DNA of 64,000 bases from Stagonosporopsis chrysanthemi (GCA_022560025.1 JAFISE010000007.1:124001-188000), one strand, 5' to 3'; shown: positions 32,772 to 44,217, numbered from the stretch's first letter. Notes: generated by a model from the letters alone, not told the origin. Numbers and translations are program-made.

Positions 32772-33819
32772 ACCCAATTCCTATCCTGGAACCCCTACAT
32801 CCTCGGTGTCTGCGACAACCTCAACGACGTTCAGCAAGCCTGTCGCGGTCCTCCTGGTGGCACGTACGCGATTCCCGATCCCATCGGCGCGCCGACTGCG
32901 GGCACGTACTATACAACCGCACAGCCTGCGCTGCCGACACAAAGCGGCACGATTCCGGGTTGTGGGCGTTATTACGATGTTGTCGAGAGGGACATCTGTC
33001 AAATTATTGCTATGCGGCATGGAATTTCCCTTGAGCAGTTCTTCGATTACAATACGTATTTGACGAAGGATTGCATGAATCTTTGGGCAAAATCGTCGGT
33101 TTGCGTTGCACAAGTTGTTGTTCCACCAGTGTCGACGGATGGAAATTGTGGGCCGGAGTTTGATTACGCTACATGCGGGGAGTTAGGGACATGTTGCTCC
33201 TCGGCGGGTAAGTGTGGGTCGACAGAGGCAGAATGTGCGCCTGGATCGTGCTATTCTGACGACTGCTTACCAGGCCGGGGCTCGGAGACACAGGATGGCA
33301 GGTGTGGCCCAGACAATTACGATTGGATATGTGGCGACAGTGCGTTTGGCAGATGCTGCAGCGTGTATGGGTGGTGTGGCAGTTCTATCGATCATTGCGC
33401 ACCAGGCAATTGCCACAATGGTGATTGCGACCAGACGCTTGGAGGACCGAGTACGGATGGTTCCTGCGGCCCGAATTTCCTAGGCGACAAGATTTGTGCT
33501 GGAACACAATTTGGAAAGTGTTGCAGCAACTAGTAAGTGGGACTGCTTTTTTGAAGGATAAAGAACTAACGACTTGCAGCGGATACTGTGGTGACTCGGA
33601 TATCTACTGTGGAAAGGAAAATTGTCATAGTGGAGAGTGCCAGACTTAAAGGTCGATATAAAGACTTGTTGTGCAAGATGTTCTAAAGAGTAGAGTCTTC
33701 GATACCTGGTGTGGAGCTCCCTATTCAAGAGCTGGAGAAAGGAGATGATTATCGAGGAGAACTTAGGCTATGCAATAGGGGTTTCAACCATGTCGGCAGA
33801 AACCCATGACATGTCAATT

Positions 33820-35178
33820 CTAACAAGACCAACTGGTCTGAAAATCTTCGGCGTCTTCCTCCGTATCCGCCTTCTTCCATAACTCTTCCCTACCATCCAC
33901 ACCACTCGCGTTGACGTCCCAAGAGTCGTTCTCAACCTTTTCCCACCAATTCACCAGAATCGCAGCCAGCGGTGTACCGTGGTCAGGCATGAAAGGGTTA
34001 CACACGCCATGTCGATACAACGCGTCCTGAGCCGGTCTATCTACTGTTGACCCATCCCCCATCACTACATGACCTTTCTGACCGAGCTGAAAAGGTAGAA
34101 GCAGAGTGCTGGCGTGAGCGTGGATAATATTAGGTAGAAGATAGAGGCCGACGCGGTTGTCTAAAAGACTTGGTTTTTGCGGAGATTGCCATCGGTCTCT
34201 TTCATCTTGTGAAACAAGTTGCACGCCTGGTGTGCGCCATGGAAACAGCAGAAAAGGTGGACAATCGATGAGGTCATGCTGGGGAGTAGCAAGAGAAGCA
34301 TCGGGGTACCGTGATCGTAGCTCAGCGCCCACGCGGTGGATGAAGGCTTCATTAGGGACATCCAATTGTGGTGCGATAGAAGTAAAGCGCGGTTTTTTCG
34401 CCCGAGACAGGAAGATGCGCGCAAAAGGCGGTATCGCAGGATACTGGTTCAAGATGTCGACAGTAATCAAACCAACATTTTCCGTTTTTCTCCTCTTCTT
34501 CGGTTGGGATCCTTCATTGCCATCATCTTCTTTCCCACCAGACGCTGCGGCAGACTCTGGTAATCGTGCAGTGATCGCATTCACCAAACTGTCCCAAATA
34601 TCAAGTACCTGCCCCAACTCTTTCTCCGTCCACTCCGCCACTCTCCAGCCCTGCATAACAAGGCCATCCCCATCGCCAAAGCCAGGGTGTTCTGCATCAA
34701 CAACGAACTTTCCTGACTCGATCGACCGCAAATAAAGCTCCAAAACCGCATCAAGATCGCCCCACATGCGTTCGCGGGGCTCGTCGAAGGGGTCGCGGAC
34801 AAAGCAGACTTGATGGGTAACTCGACTGTAGACGAGACCACCGGAGTCATGTCCCGTACCTTTATACAGCAAGATGAAATCCTCATACTCATCTATACCT
34901 TCCCACATATCTGGCTGCAATTCATTGGGAGCGGAAATACCTATTAAGAACGGGGTAAAGGCTAGGTGCTGATGGTCTTCAGGAATGACGATGTCGATGC
35001 CGGAGAGAAAAGCTGTGAGGTCATCGTCAATTTCATTGTCGAGGTCTGGCGAGGATGCGTCCAAAGAGTGGGCGGCGAACCAGCTGCGTTCTACTTTTGG
35101 CTGGTGGTAAGGTGGGAGCTTGGAGCTAGCATGTGAGACGATGGAATTGTGCAGTTTAATGCACTTTCTAACGTCCAT
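33820..35178 (-). CDS. Unknown protein, possible SUKH/knr4-like fold (452 aa)
   Basis: A single exon from the ATG at 35178 (MDVRKCIKLHNSIV...) to the stop at 33820; the longer open frame to 35346 has only a GTG and is likely non-coding. I do not recognise the family with certainty. Segments such as LPPYHQPKVERSWFAAHSLD, EGIDEYEDFILLYKGTG and VCFVRDPFDEPRERMWGDLDAVLELYLRSI have the look of a SUKH/Knr4-type small domain, but this is only a resemblance. A basic QPKKRRKTE stretch in the middle is a good nuclear localisation signal. The C-terminal half has LFPWRTPGVQL and a VGLYLLPNII segment. It is the last intact gene before the transposon nest, only about 340 bp from its edge, and shows no RIP damage. 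Confidence 0.7.
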   Translation of the reverse strand: MDVRKCIKLHNSIVSHASSKLPPYHQPKVERSWFAAHSLDASSPDLDNEIDDDLTAFLSGIDIVIPEDHQHLAFTPFLIGISAPNELQPDMWEGIDEYEDFILLYKGTGHDSGGLVYSRVTHQVCFVRDPFDEPRERMWGDLDAVLELYLRSIESGKFVVDAEHPGFGDGDGLVMQGWRVAEWTEKELGQVLDIWDSLVNAITARLPESAAASGGKEDDGNEGSQPKKRRKTENVGLITVDILNQYPAIPPFARIFLSRAKKPRFTSIAPQLDVPNEAFIHRVGAELRSRYPDASLATPQHDLIDCPPFLLFPWRTPGVQLVSQDERDRWQSPQKPSLLDNRVGLYLLPNIIHAHASTLLLPFQLGQKGHVVMGDGSTVDRPAQDALYRHGVCNPFMPDHGTPLAAILVNWWEKVENDSWDVNASGVDGREELWKKADTEEDAEDFQTSWSC

Positions 35179-35340
35179 GCCGATTCTGGCCTGGTCTGGT
35201 TGTGTTGGAGTGTTTATTGTGGGCAGAAAGCACTCCGATCTTGCCTCGCTACCGTGTCCGTGCGCGTGACGCCCGGATTCGCGTGACGCCCGATCACCAA
35301 AACAAGCATCTATCTTCAACGCGTCATAACTCAGCAGCCA

Positions 35341-35514
35341 TGGCACCTATTGATGATGCGCTTGCAGCAATTGAAGCGCTAGAACTAGGAGAGAAACTTA
35401 TATATCAAAAAATTGCTGATTAGTTTAGTGTCAATTGCTCAACGCTGGCGCAGAGACATAGGGGTGTTTAGGCACCTCTAGAGATTAAGAACCTCAACTA
35501 GCAGAAGCTTAACG
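35341..35514 (+). pseudogene. N-terminal relic of a pogo-type transposase
   Basis: The frame starts MAPIDDALAAIEAL and continues through a helix-turn-helix-like stretch (STLAQRHRGV, EIKNLN, QKLN) that matches the N-terminus of DDE_1/Tc5-HTH transposases common in ascomycetes. At least three in-frame TAG codons interrupt it, each where Gln or a similar sense codon is expected, as RIP would produce. It is cut at 35516 by the left end of a second transposon. The rest of this element was not found. Confidence 0.7.
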
Positions 35515-35914
35515 TACCCCACGGGCGAGTCGCCCACTGTTGCCAAGACCCCACCAAACCTCACCCTATTATAGCCTAAAACACTACACTCTGGCGCTGC
35601 AAGGTGTAGTACAGCTTAGACTATTATTTAGAGACTACTTCTATATTATTCTTGCACGTTTGCGCATTATACCTAGTAATATAACACTGTCTACAGCATT
35701 ATTAGGAGGTCTTACCTACTTTAGCGCGCGCACGCTTTTTTAACTTCTTACTATTACTACGCATTCTAAACTCCTTTAGAGCTGCTATCTACTACTCTTC
35801 CTTAACTATAAGAGTCTCTTTCTTCTAGATTTGCTTTCTTTTGTGCAATTTATATTCTATTATAGCTACTAGAGCTATATAAAGCTTAGTATTCTCTTAT
35901 TATACTAAAACTAG

Positions 35915-36037
35915 TATTAGGCCCTAGCTAAGCTAATAATATAGTACTGTTCTAAGCCTATACTTATAGTCTATAAGTACTATTAATCTTTTTAGTGCTT
36001 GTTTAGCTTAGTAGCTTAGGCTAGGTTCTAGCAACTA
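35915..36037 (-). repeat. 123-bp insertion repeat in copy A, copy 1
   Basis: This segment is absent from copy B at the same place and is flanked by ACTAG on both sides, a possible 5-bp target duplication. Its reverse complement closely matches 37366-37490 inside the MITE at 37018-37523. It is AT-rich and has no coding capacity. Confidence 0.6.
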
Positions 36038-37017
36038 GCTTATATAATAAAATTGCTCCTCTCTTTATATAGTACTTAAGCGTGCTTAGTATAGAATTAA
36101 GTAAGTTACTCTATTACTTCTTATACTTCTTTTAAATAAGAGTTAATTATAACTAAAGTTCTAGAATATTACTAGAAGTTTATAATTATTAGAGCTTATT
36201 ATTATTAGAGATTTATAGTAATAGAGTAGGTAGCTTTATATTAAGGCCTATTATAACCTATTTTAGGTTAAAGAAGACTAGTCTAGTGCCTTAGAGCTCT
36301 TCTTAGATATTGCTAGAGGTAAATATAGTGTTATAGGCTGCTTTAAAGTATAGTAAGATCTAAAGCTTTATAATATAGTTAATCTAGTTATATAGAAAGT
36401 CTTTAGCTTTATACCTATATACTATCTTTAAAGAGATAAAACAGCCTATATTAAGTAGCTATAAGAAGTGCAATAAATATAAAAGTATATATATAGTAAT
36501 AATCTTATTGTTTTTATAGTAATTCTAGAAATCTAGCAAGTTATAGCTTTTATAACTATTAATAACTAGTAGATAGTAAATGCTAATAGTATACTTTCTT
36601 ATATAGATATTAAAATACTTTAAATAGTTAAGACTAAGTTTATTAGTAGTCTAGCTGTTCTAAGAGACTATAATAACCTAATTATAGAGTAGATTATCTT
36701 CTTTATACTAGTTTAAGAGGTAGCTATAGCCTTAGAAGATAATAAAGAGCAGAATAGCCTAATCTTTAGTACTAATACTCTAAATAACTATTATTTACTC
36801 TTAATTACCTAGCTAGACTTACTTTAGTTGTCTATGTCTCTCTAAAGCTGTAACAACTACTTTAGTAGATATCTAGCCTATTATAAAGCCTGTCTTACTA
36901 AAGTTGTAAGTGTTATTATATTAAGATACTATACTTAGCTTTAATATTAGCTACTAGGCTAAACTAGCTCTAGATTACCTTAGAATTCTTATAAAGAGCT
37001 TTCTTATAGTTAGACTA

Positions 37018-37523
37018 GCAAATAGGTCTCTATATCAAGATCTTAGAATCTGTAATATCTCTATAGGTATACGCTTAATTTTAACAATTAGTAGCTTAAA
37101 TTATAGCCTTAACCTAGGTCTATCTTTTGCACATAAAAAACCTTAAGCTAGCTCTTTTAGCTAGCTAGATATCTTAGATTAGAGCTAAATATAGAGATCT
37201 ATCTGTTAGCAGCCTAGGTTATTAAATAATTATTTTTCTATTAGACTATTAGATATACTTTCTATTTGTAAATTATAGATCTAAATTACAGCTATAAATT
37301 AGACTAACAGTCTTTAGAATTAGCTTTAAACTAACAGAGATATTGCAAATTTAAGATCCTAATAAGTATTAGAACCTAGCCTAAGCTGCTAAGCTAAACA
37401 AGTACTAAAAAAGTCAACAGTACTTATAGACTGTAAGTACAGGCTTAGAGAAGTACTATATTGTTACTGTTAGCCTAGCTAGAGTCTAACAGCTAGAGCC
37501 TAACAATAAAGAGACCTATTTGC
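37018..37523. mobile_element. 506-bp TIR element (MITE) nested in copy A
   Basis: GCAAATAGGTCTCT at the left end (37018) is repeated inverted at the right end (ending 37523), and TA flanks both sides (37016-37017 and 37524-37525). Copy B has uninterrupted transposase sequence at the matching place, so this is a later insertion into copy A. It contains the second copy of the 123-bp repeat at 37366-37490. Confidence 0.8.
37366..37490 (+). repeat. 123-bp repeat, copy 2 (inside the MITE)
   Basis: Matches the reverse complement of 35915-36037 with differences that are mostly transitions. It shows that a sub-element has moved or been shared between the MITE and copy A. Confidence 0.6.
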
Positions 37524-38027
37524 TAGCCTACTTATAGTTATACTTACAATTAAACTTTACTTTAGGCTCTAGTTAGTACTTAGTAAATATACTAGGCTAG
37601 TTTAGGCTAATATAGCCTAGACTATACTTAGCGTACAAAGAATTAGCTATATTACCTATAGCTAACAGGCAGAGAGTAAATCTTTACGCATCTAACTTAA
37701 GTATATACTTAATAATTACCTACTTCTTATTATTATCTATTCTTTGCAAGTTAAATATTATATTAGTATTTAAAGGTTGTCTTATATATTAATTAAATAG
37801 TATCTTATAAAAGATACTATAGATTACTATAGCGTTTTGTAAAGATAGATTTGTATTTCTTTTAAAAGCTTATAGCACAAGCTATATCTAATACTTATTT
37901 AATATATTTCTATAATCTAATTAGCAAGGTATTTATATAAGTAGAGTAGTTTAGTAAGATCTTAGTAAAAGTAAGTAACTTGTCTATATAAGCAACTTGC
38001 CTATATAGGCAACTTGCTAATAGAGTA

Positions 38028-38354
38028 TATTGCTTTAAAACTATCTATTAAAACTTATAGTCTAGAGATATAAAAAAAAGTAAAGTATTAAAGTAATAAG
38101 TAGTATAATATCTAGAGATTAGGTATAGGTTTGTTTAATAGATAGTAGACTATTTACTACTAAGTAGAAACAAGGTAGCAAGCTCTTAGTCTTTATAGTA
38201 GGCTCTGCTGTTTAGCTTTACAGCTTCTATAAACCTATACAGCTAATACTATCTATCTATATACTATAGAAGTATATATTTTTATACTTATTAGACTTAA
38301 AGTAGAGTTATACTAAGTAAAATATAAAGTTATACTAAGGTAAATATTTATTAG
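38028..38354. other. RIP-mutated DNA between copy A and LTR 1
   Basis: About 330 bp of AT-rich sequence that I could not align to the other elements in the window. No frame survives. Confidence 0.4.
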
Positions 38355-38632
38355 TATAACAATGCAAGATACTAAAAGAGTCTAAAAGGTATAAGTATCT
38401 GCTATAAGGTGTATAGAAGTACTAGAGTAAACTATAAGACTAGATCTTTATTTCTATAGGTCTTGTACAAAAAAATACTTTAAAACTATCTATCTAAACT
38501 CTGTAGAGACTTCTTCTCTTATACCTAGAAGCTTAGAGAAGATTGTACTAAGAAGTAGTTAGAAGACAGACCTAAGTTAGGTAGTTGTTAGGTAGTGTAA
38601 AGTAAGCTTAAAGAACTAGGCTTGCTCTTATA
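38355..38632 (-). mobile_element. LTR copy 1, 278 bp, RIP-mutated
   Basis: Aligns end to end, in reverse orientation, with the clean LTR at 41389-41666 and in the same orientation with LTR copy 2 at 44218-44495; all three are exactly 278 bp. The many differences from the clean copy are C-to-T or G-to-A changes. The sequence on its inner side is purine-rich on the minus strand (AAGGATAGAAGTAA), as expected for a polypurine tract, so this would be the 3' LTR of a minus-strand element. Confidence 0.85.
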
Positions 38633-39576
38633 TTACTTCTATCCTTATAGGCAGATTGTCTTTAATTCTATAAAATTATAAAGAAAATTCTTATACTATA
38701 AAGGTTTAAACTTTAGTAAGGCGTAAAATATATTTAATTTCTATTTATCTTAAGACTTTAGTTTTTCTTTACTATTATTAACCTCTATTTAGGTTTTGCT
38801 ATATAACTTATATTAGCTACCTTATATTTATCTATCTTGAGTAAGCTCTCTAGTAGTAATAACTAAGCAAATTAGATTATTACTAGGCTTATAGCTATTA
38901 TAAGAGCTTACACTATAATAAAGTAGCTTTTACTAAAGTTATAGTAACTATAGAAACGCGTTTAATCTACTTCTTAATTAAGTTAAATTGCTTACAGCGT
39001 GCTTCTTAAGTAAACAACGCGTGCTCTGCCTGTTTCTATTCTCTAATAGATACTAATTCTTACTATAAGTACTTTAAACAACTTTATCTAATTGCTACTA
39101 ACTATTACTAGGCTTGTTTTTTAGTTACTATACTAATACCTATCTCTTTTAGTACTCTTATAGTAGTCTATTAGGTTATTTAATTTTGTTTAATCTAGGT
39201 CTTTGTACAAGAGAACGTAGTAGTGTACACTGTTAATAAAGTATTATTATTAAAGTGTATTTATTACACATTTTAAAACAAAAAGTATTATCTAGTTTAA
39301 TCTTAGTGCTTTCTTTTTATTAGTCTTTAGGCTAACTTTTAAATAAGTGCTAATTTATATTAGACCTAAGTATAATGCTTTTTAAAGCAACTTTGTTGTA
39401 TAGAAAGAAGCTATAGTAGAAGAAAGTAAAGAGTTAAGAGAGCTAGAAGCTGTAGCTATATAGGCTGTTTATAAGAATACTTAGAATAACCTTTGTTAGT
39501 TTGCTTATATATTAGCAAGTATAGTGTAAGTAGCAACTGCGCAGCTTAAAAAGGTATTAGCTGCTAATATAACATA

Positions 39577-41716
39577 CTCTATAGGTAAGTTACTTACACA
39601 GGCAAGTCGCCTACTTTTGCTAAGACCTTACTAAACTACTCTACTTACACTAATACCTTGCTAACAAGCTTAAAGAGACGCGTTAAACAAATATTAGATA
39701 TAGCTTGCGCTTTAAGCTCTTAAAAGAGACGCAAATCTGTCTTAGCAATATACTGCAGCAATCTATAGCGTTTCTTAAAAGACACTATCTAATTAACACA
39801 CAGAATAACCTTTACATGCTAATACAATGCTTAACTTGCAAGGACTAGATAATAATAAGAAGTAGGTAATTATTAAGTATATACTTAAGTTAGACGCGCA
39901 AAGATTTACTTCCTACTTGTTAGCTGTAGCTAATATAGCTAATTCTTTGTATGCTAAGCATAGTCTAGGCTATATTAGCTTAAACTAGCCTAGTACATTT
40001 ATTAAGTGCTAACTAGAGCTTAAAGTAAAGTTTAATTGCAAGTATAACTACAAGAAAGCTCTCTACAAGGATCTTAAGGTAATCTAGAGCTAGTTTAGCC
40101 TAGTAGCTAATATTAAAGCTAAGTATAGTATCTTAATATAATAACACTTACAACTTTAATAAGACAGGCTTTATAATAGGCTAGATATCTACTAAAGTAG
40201 TTGTTACAGCTTTAAAAAGACAAAAACAACTAAAGCAGGTTTAGCTAGGCAATTAAAAGTAAATAACAGTTATTAAGAGTATTAATACTAAAAGGTAGGC
40301 TATTTTGCTCTTTATTATCTTCTAGAGCTATAACTACTTCTTAAACTAGTATAAAGAAGATAATCTAGCCTATAATTAGGTTATTAGAGTCTCTAAGAAC
40401 AGCTAGACTACTAATAAACTTAGTCTTAACTAGTTAAAGTATTTTAACGCGCATACAAAGGAACGTACTGTTAGTAGCTACTATCTACTAGTTTTTAATA
40501 GTTACAAGAGCTACAACTTACTAGATTTCTAAGAATACTATAAAGATAATATAATTATTACTGTATATATACTTCTATACTTATTACACTTCTTACAGCT
40601 ACTTAATATAAGCTGTTTTACCCCTCTAAAGAAGGTATATAGGCGCTAAGCTAAAGACTTTATACGCAACTAGATTAACTACATTATAAAGCTTAAGTTC
40701 TTACTATACTTTAAAGCAGCCTATAATACTATATTTACCTCTAGCAATATCTAAAGAAGGTTCTAAGGCACTAGACTAGTTCTCTTTAACCTAGAACAGG
40801 TTATAATAGGCCTTAATATAAAGCTGTGCACTCTATTACTATAACTTCTTAATAATAATAAGCCTTAGCAGTTATAAACTCCTAGTAATACTTTAGAACT
40901 TTAGTTATAATTAACTTTAATTTAAAAGAAGTATAAAAAGCAGTAGAGTAGCTTACTTAATTCTATACTAAGTGCACTTAAGTACTATACAAAGAAGAGA
41001 GTAATTTTATTATACAAGCTAGTTTTAGCACAATAAGAGAATGCTAAGCTTTATAAAGCTCTAGCAGCTACTATAGAATATAAATTATATAAAAGAAAGT
41101 AAATCTAGAAGAAAGAGACTCTTATAGTTAAGAAAGAGCAGTAGATAGCAGCTCTAAAGAAGTTTAGAGTACATAGTAATAGTAAGAAGTTAAAAAAGCA
41201 TACACGTGCTAAAGTAAGTAAAACCTCTTAATAACACTATAGACAGTATAATTAAGCTAGGCATAATATATAAATATATAAGAATAATATAGAAGTAGTC
41301 TCTAAATAATATTCTAACCTAAACTATACTTTGCAGTACTAAAATATAGTATTTTAGGCTATAATAAAGTAAGGTTTAATAAGGTCAATGTAAGAACAAG
41401 CCCAGTTCTTCAAGCCTACCTTACATCACCTGACAACTACCCGACTCAGATCTGTCTTCCAACTGCTCGTTGGTACAGTCTTCCCTGAGCTTCCAGGTAT
41501 AAGAGGGGAAGCCTCTACAGAGTTCAGATAGATAGTTTTGAAGTATCCTTTCGTACAAGACCTATAGGAATAGAGATCTAGTCCTGCAGTTTATCCTAGT
41601 GCTCCTATACACCTCGTAGCGGATACCTATGCGATTCGGACCCCTCTAGCATCCTGTGTCGTTACAGTCTTAGTAAAAGTAAGCAACTTACTTAAATAAG
41701 CAACTTGCCTATAAAG
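39577..41716 (+). mobile_element. Fot1/pogo-type DDE transposon, copy B, interrupted by a solo LTR
   Basis: TIRs start CTCTATAGG at the left (39577) and are matched inverted at the right (ending 41716), with TA on both sides. Without the 278-bp LTR the element is about 1.86 kb, the normal size for Fot1-like elements. A decayed transposase is readable on the plus strand from about 39660 to 41280: an N-terminal helix-turn-helix, a DxxxF-style segment, and near 40460-40680 the HTKERTVSSYYLLVFNSY and LHFLQLLNISCFTPLKKVY stretches that correspond to the DGHxSH and PPHSSHLLQPLDVG core of DDE_1 transposases after RIP. Confidence 0.85.
41389..41666 (+). mobile_element. Unmutated solo LTR, 278 bp
   Basis: Starts TGTAAGAACA and ends TGTCGTTACA, with normal GC content in the middle of AT-rich DNA. 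It interrupts the right TIR region of copy B: AAGGTC stands to the left and GTCTTAGTAAAAG to the right, so GTC is duplicated but a full 5-bp duplication is imperfect (GTCAA/GTCTT). It is identical in length to the two RIP-mutated LTRs and shows what they looked like before mutation. No internal retrotransposon sequence accompanies it. Confidence 0.85.
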
Positions 41717-44217
41717 TATATTAAACTTCTTAGTAGCTTTAAGTTCTTCTAGGTTTTGTTTATATAAAAAAGAGTAGTAGTTTAGCAAAGGTTCTTCTAA
41801 AACAATTCTGTAGTTGTAAAAGTAGTATTTTAAAAGGCTTTTAGCTTCTACTTTACTAAATATATTAGTATACTACAAGTATTAAGCTAGTAAGTGTTCT
41901 TAGATTAGTTAAGTATTATTAAAGTTGTCTTAGTTATACTTCTTCTTTATAATATAATTAATCTTATATAGATTAGTTACAAAGAACTTATTTTATAATT
42001 TCTTTATTAAAAAATTAAAAGTATTAGCTAAGAGCACAGTAATAGTAGTAACCTTAGTTAGACTAGTTAAAGAAGTGTTTACTACTTAGTTAAGTATTAC
42101 TAAGAGTTACAAACAAAACTTAGGCAACTTTAGTATACTTTTTATATATTAAATAGTTATACTAAAGCTGTATTATTACTAATACTCTTCTTATTTCTAT
42201 AGAGTATTCTATTACTTTATATTCTATTAGGCTTTGCCTTCTTTAAGAGGTTGTTACAAAGTTATTAATAAGAGTAGCACAGAATTGTATAATTAAAAGT
42301 ATTTAGTAGGCTAGACTAACTAAGACTACTTTATATTAAGTTAAAGCTTAAAGTACTTAAGCTATTTAATTCTAATAATATAATCTTGTAATCTAAGATC
42401 TATAATAATAAAAAAGCAGTTATATACTTTCTAGCTATTAATTATAAGGTATAACTATATATACTAGGTTATAGAAAAAGTAATTTAATCTTAAAACTTT
42501 TAACCTAAACTAAAAAAAGTAGCTTTTAGATAGGTTTATAAAGTAAAGTAAAGATAAAATATATAATATTAGAGTTTAAAAACAAAAATCCTTAAGTACT
42601 AGTATTAACTAAGAAGCAGAGTTAAGTACTAAGCTCTTAGTTGCAAAGAATAGTAAGAGTAAAGAAATAAGGTCTGCTAAACAAATAAGACAATAAGAGG
42701 TTAGATAGATTATATTAGTTTAGGCCTAAGTAAAGTAATCTTCTTAGGCAAGACTATTTCTTATAAAGATTATATTAGTCTTGTTAAAGTCTTCTTTAGT
42801 ATTAATAAAGTCTTTCTATTCTACTTTAATTTTGTATACACAGAGTACTATACAATTCTTAGTAAAGTATTCTAGCTTCTTATAGTTATAGTAAGCTCTT
42901 AGAGTTATATTCTTTATAAGTACAGGTATATTAGAAGGTTAGCAGAGTATAGAGGTACTCTAGGCAAAGTAAGTAGATTAGCTAAGAAAAAAGTAATTCT
43001 ATTAACTTATTATAATAGAGCTTTATTTTATATCTAACTAATAGGTTCTTATTAATCTTAGAAGTTGTAAAACAGTATAAGTTAGTATAGTAAAGTTGTT
43101 TCTTCTTTCTATATTGTAAGTAGTTAGGTGTTCTACTATTTAAAAAAAGGAATTATACTATAGCTACTTAAACCCTAGATTAAGTACTTAAATACTTAGA
43201 GAGATCTTAGTCTATATATAGTAAAACTATTCTAATTAGAGTATCTTTTCTTTAATAGTTGTACTAAGAAAGTAGCTCTTAAAAGTAAAGAAAGCTTTTG
43301 ATTTTTCTATTTAGAGTTAATTAAAAGCTGCTTAGCTTTCTACTTACTTATTCTTAGTAACAAAGTATATCTTAAAGAGCGTAATTATCTCTTTTATAGT
43401 ATAAAAACAATCTGTCTTATTATTAGAAAGGTACTAAGGTTCTAAGTATTCTTTAGCTAATCTAGATATATAACTCTAGACAAAGGCTATATAAGTATAT
43501 ACACTCTAATAGTAGTCTATATTAATATTAAGTTAGTCTTAAATATAAGCATACTATTATTAAAAAGTAAAGTTACTTTTATTTATAAGAACCTTAATAT
43601 TAGAGGTCTTTTTAGAGAGCTTCTTATATACTATAAGTACTAAGCTAGCTTTTAATAGCTGCTTTATAGTAAATTAATATAGTACACCTATTAATAGTGT
43701 TTCTATTATAAGTAGAAGGCAATCTACTAGAGCAAGACTAGCACGTAACTAAGCAAGTTCTTGCTGCAGTTAGGCTATCTCTTCTAAGAGATTGTAGTAA
43801 GATAGCTCTAAATTAGATCTGTTGTTTACAAAGAACAGTTGTGCTAATACAGAGCTCTAGAGGTGTCTAGCCCCTAATTAGTTCTAGAACTAAGTAGTAG
43901 GTCCTAATAGATTTTCTAATATTAGAGTTGTATCTAATTTAGGTAAGTTATTAATAGTCTTTAAGTGTCTATCTTAGCGTAATCTAACGCAGCTTTTCTA
44001 AAGTTAATTCTAAAGTAGTAAGTTATAAGAAGTTTTAAATCTATAGGCTTTAGTTGTTAAGAAATCTCTAGAATCTTAACTATAGTATAAATAATTTAAA
44101 AACTCCTGCAGTTTAGGTATAATACAAACCCTAGCTGTACTTATATATATAACTAAATAAAACTATAGTAATATTATTATAAAGCTATTACTAGCTAGAA
44201 CAAGTTTTAAAGTATAA

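Larger units (their letters stand above)
31656..33649 (+). pseudogene. Secreted LysM/hevein-domain protein with three in-frame stops
   Basis: Four exons: 31656-31789, 31843-32091, 32144-33532 and 33580-33649; 614 codons. Order: signal peptide (MALLARIALLLVVSSTAAF), a Cys-containing N-terminal region, LysM-type segments (NCRQLAEEYQVPYGTLRQL; a second with INEKYDTNIT and FLSWNPYI; a third with CQIIAMRHGISLEQFFDYN), and three hevein-like chitin-binding domains at the C-terminus, the third split by the last intron. Such proteins bind chitin and can hide fungal walls or act with chitinases. Three stops interrupt an otherwise conserved frame: TAG at 32421-32423, TGA at 32718-32720 and TAA at 32769-32771 (codons about 221, 320 and 337). 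A 48-nt cryptic intron could remove the TGA but would delete part of a LysM domain. The hevein domains remain open downstream. Confidence 0.82.
35517..38025 (-). mobile_element. Fot1/pogo-type DDE transposon, copy A, RIP-inactivated
   Basis: The left end (GGGCGAGTCGCCCACTGTTG region from 35517) and right end (around 37945-38025) are inverted relative to each other, and TA flanks both sides (35515-35516 and 38026-38027). The transposase remnant runs on the minus strand and aligns along its length with copy B. After subtracting a 506-bp MITE and a 123-bp insertion, copy A is about 1.88 kb, the same as copy B without its LTR. The first 40 bp at the left end are still GC-rich while the rest is heavily mutated. 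Confidence 0.8.
38633..44217 (-). mobile_element. Probable interior of a RIP-killed LTR retrotransposon
   Basis: The region between the two RIP-mutated LTRs. Without the inserted Fot1-like copy B it is about 3.4 kb, short for a complete Copia or Gypsy interior, so deletions are likely. No protease, reverse transcriptase or integrase motif could be read through the mutations, and the superfamily is undetermined. The outer 5-bp flanks of the two LTRs do not match, so it remains possible that they are two separate solo LTRs. Confidence 0.5.

Noticed and set aside
35178..35346. N-terminal extension of the 452-aa unknown protein
   Set aside because: The longer frame opens with GTG and overlaps the transposase relic on the other strand; the ATG at 35178 is a normal start.
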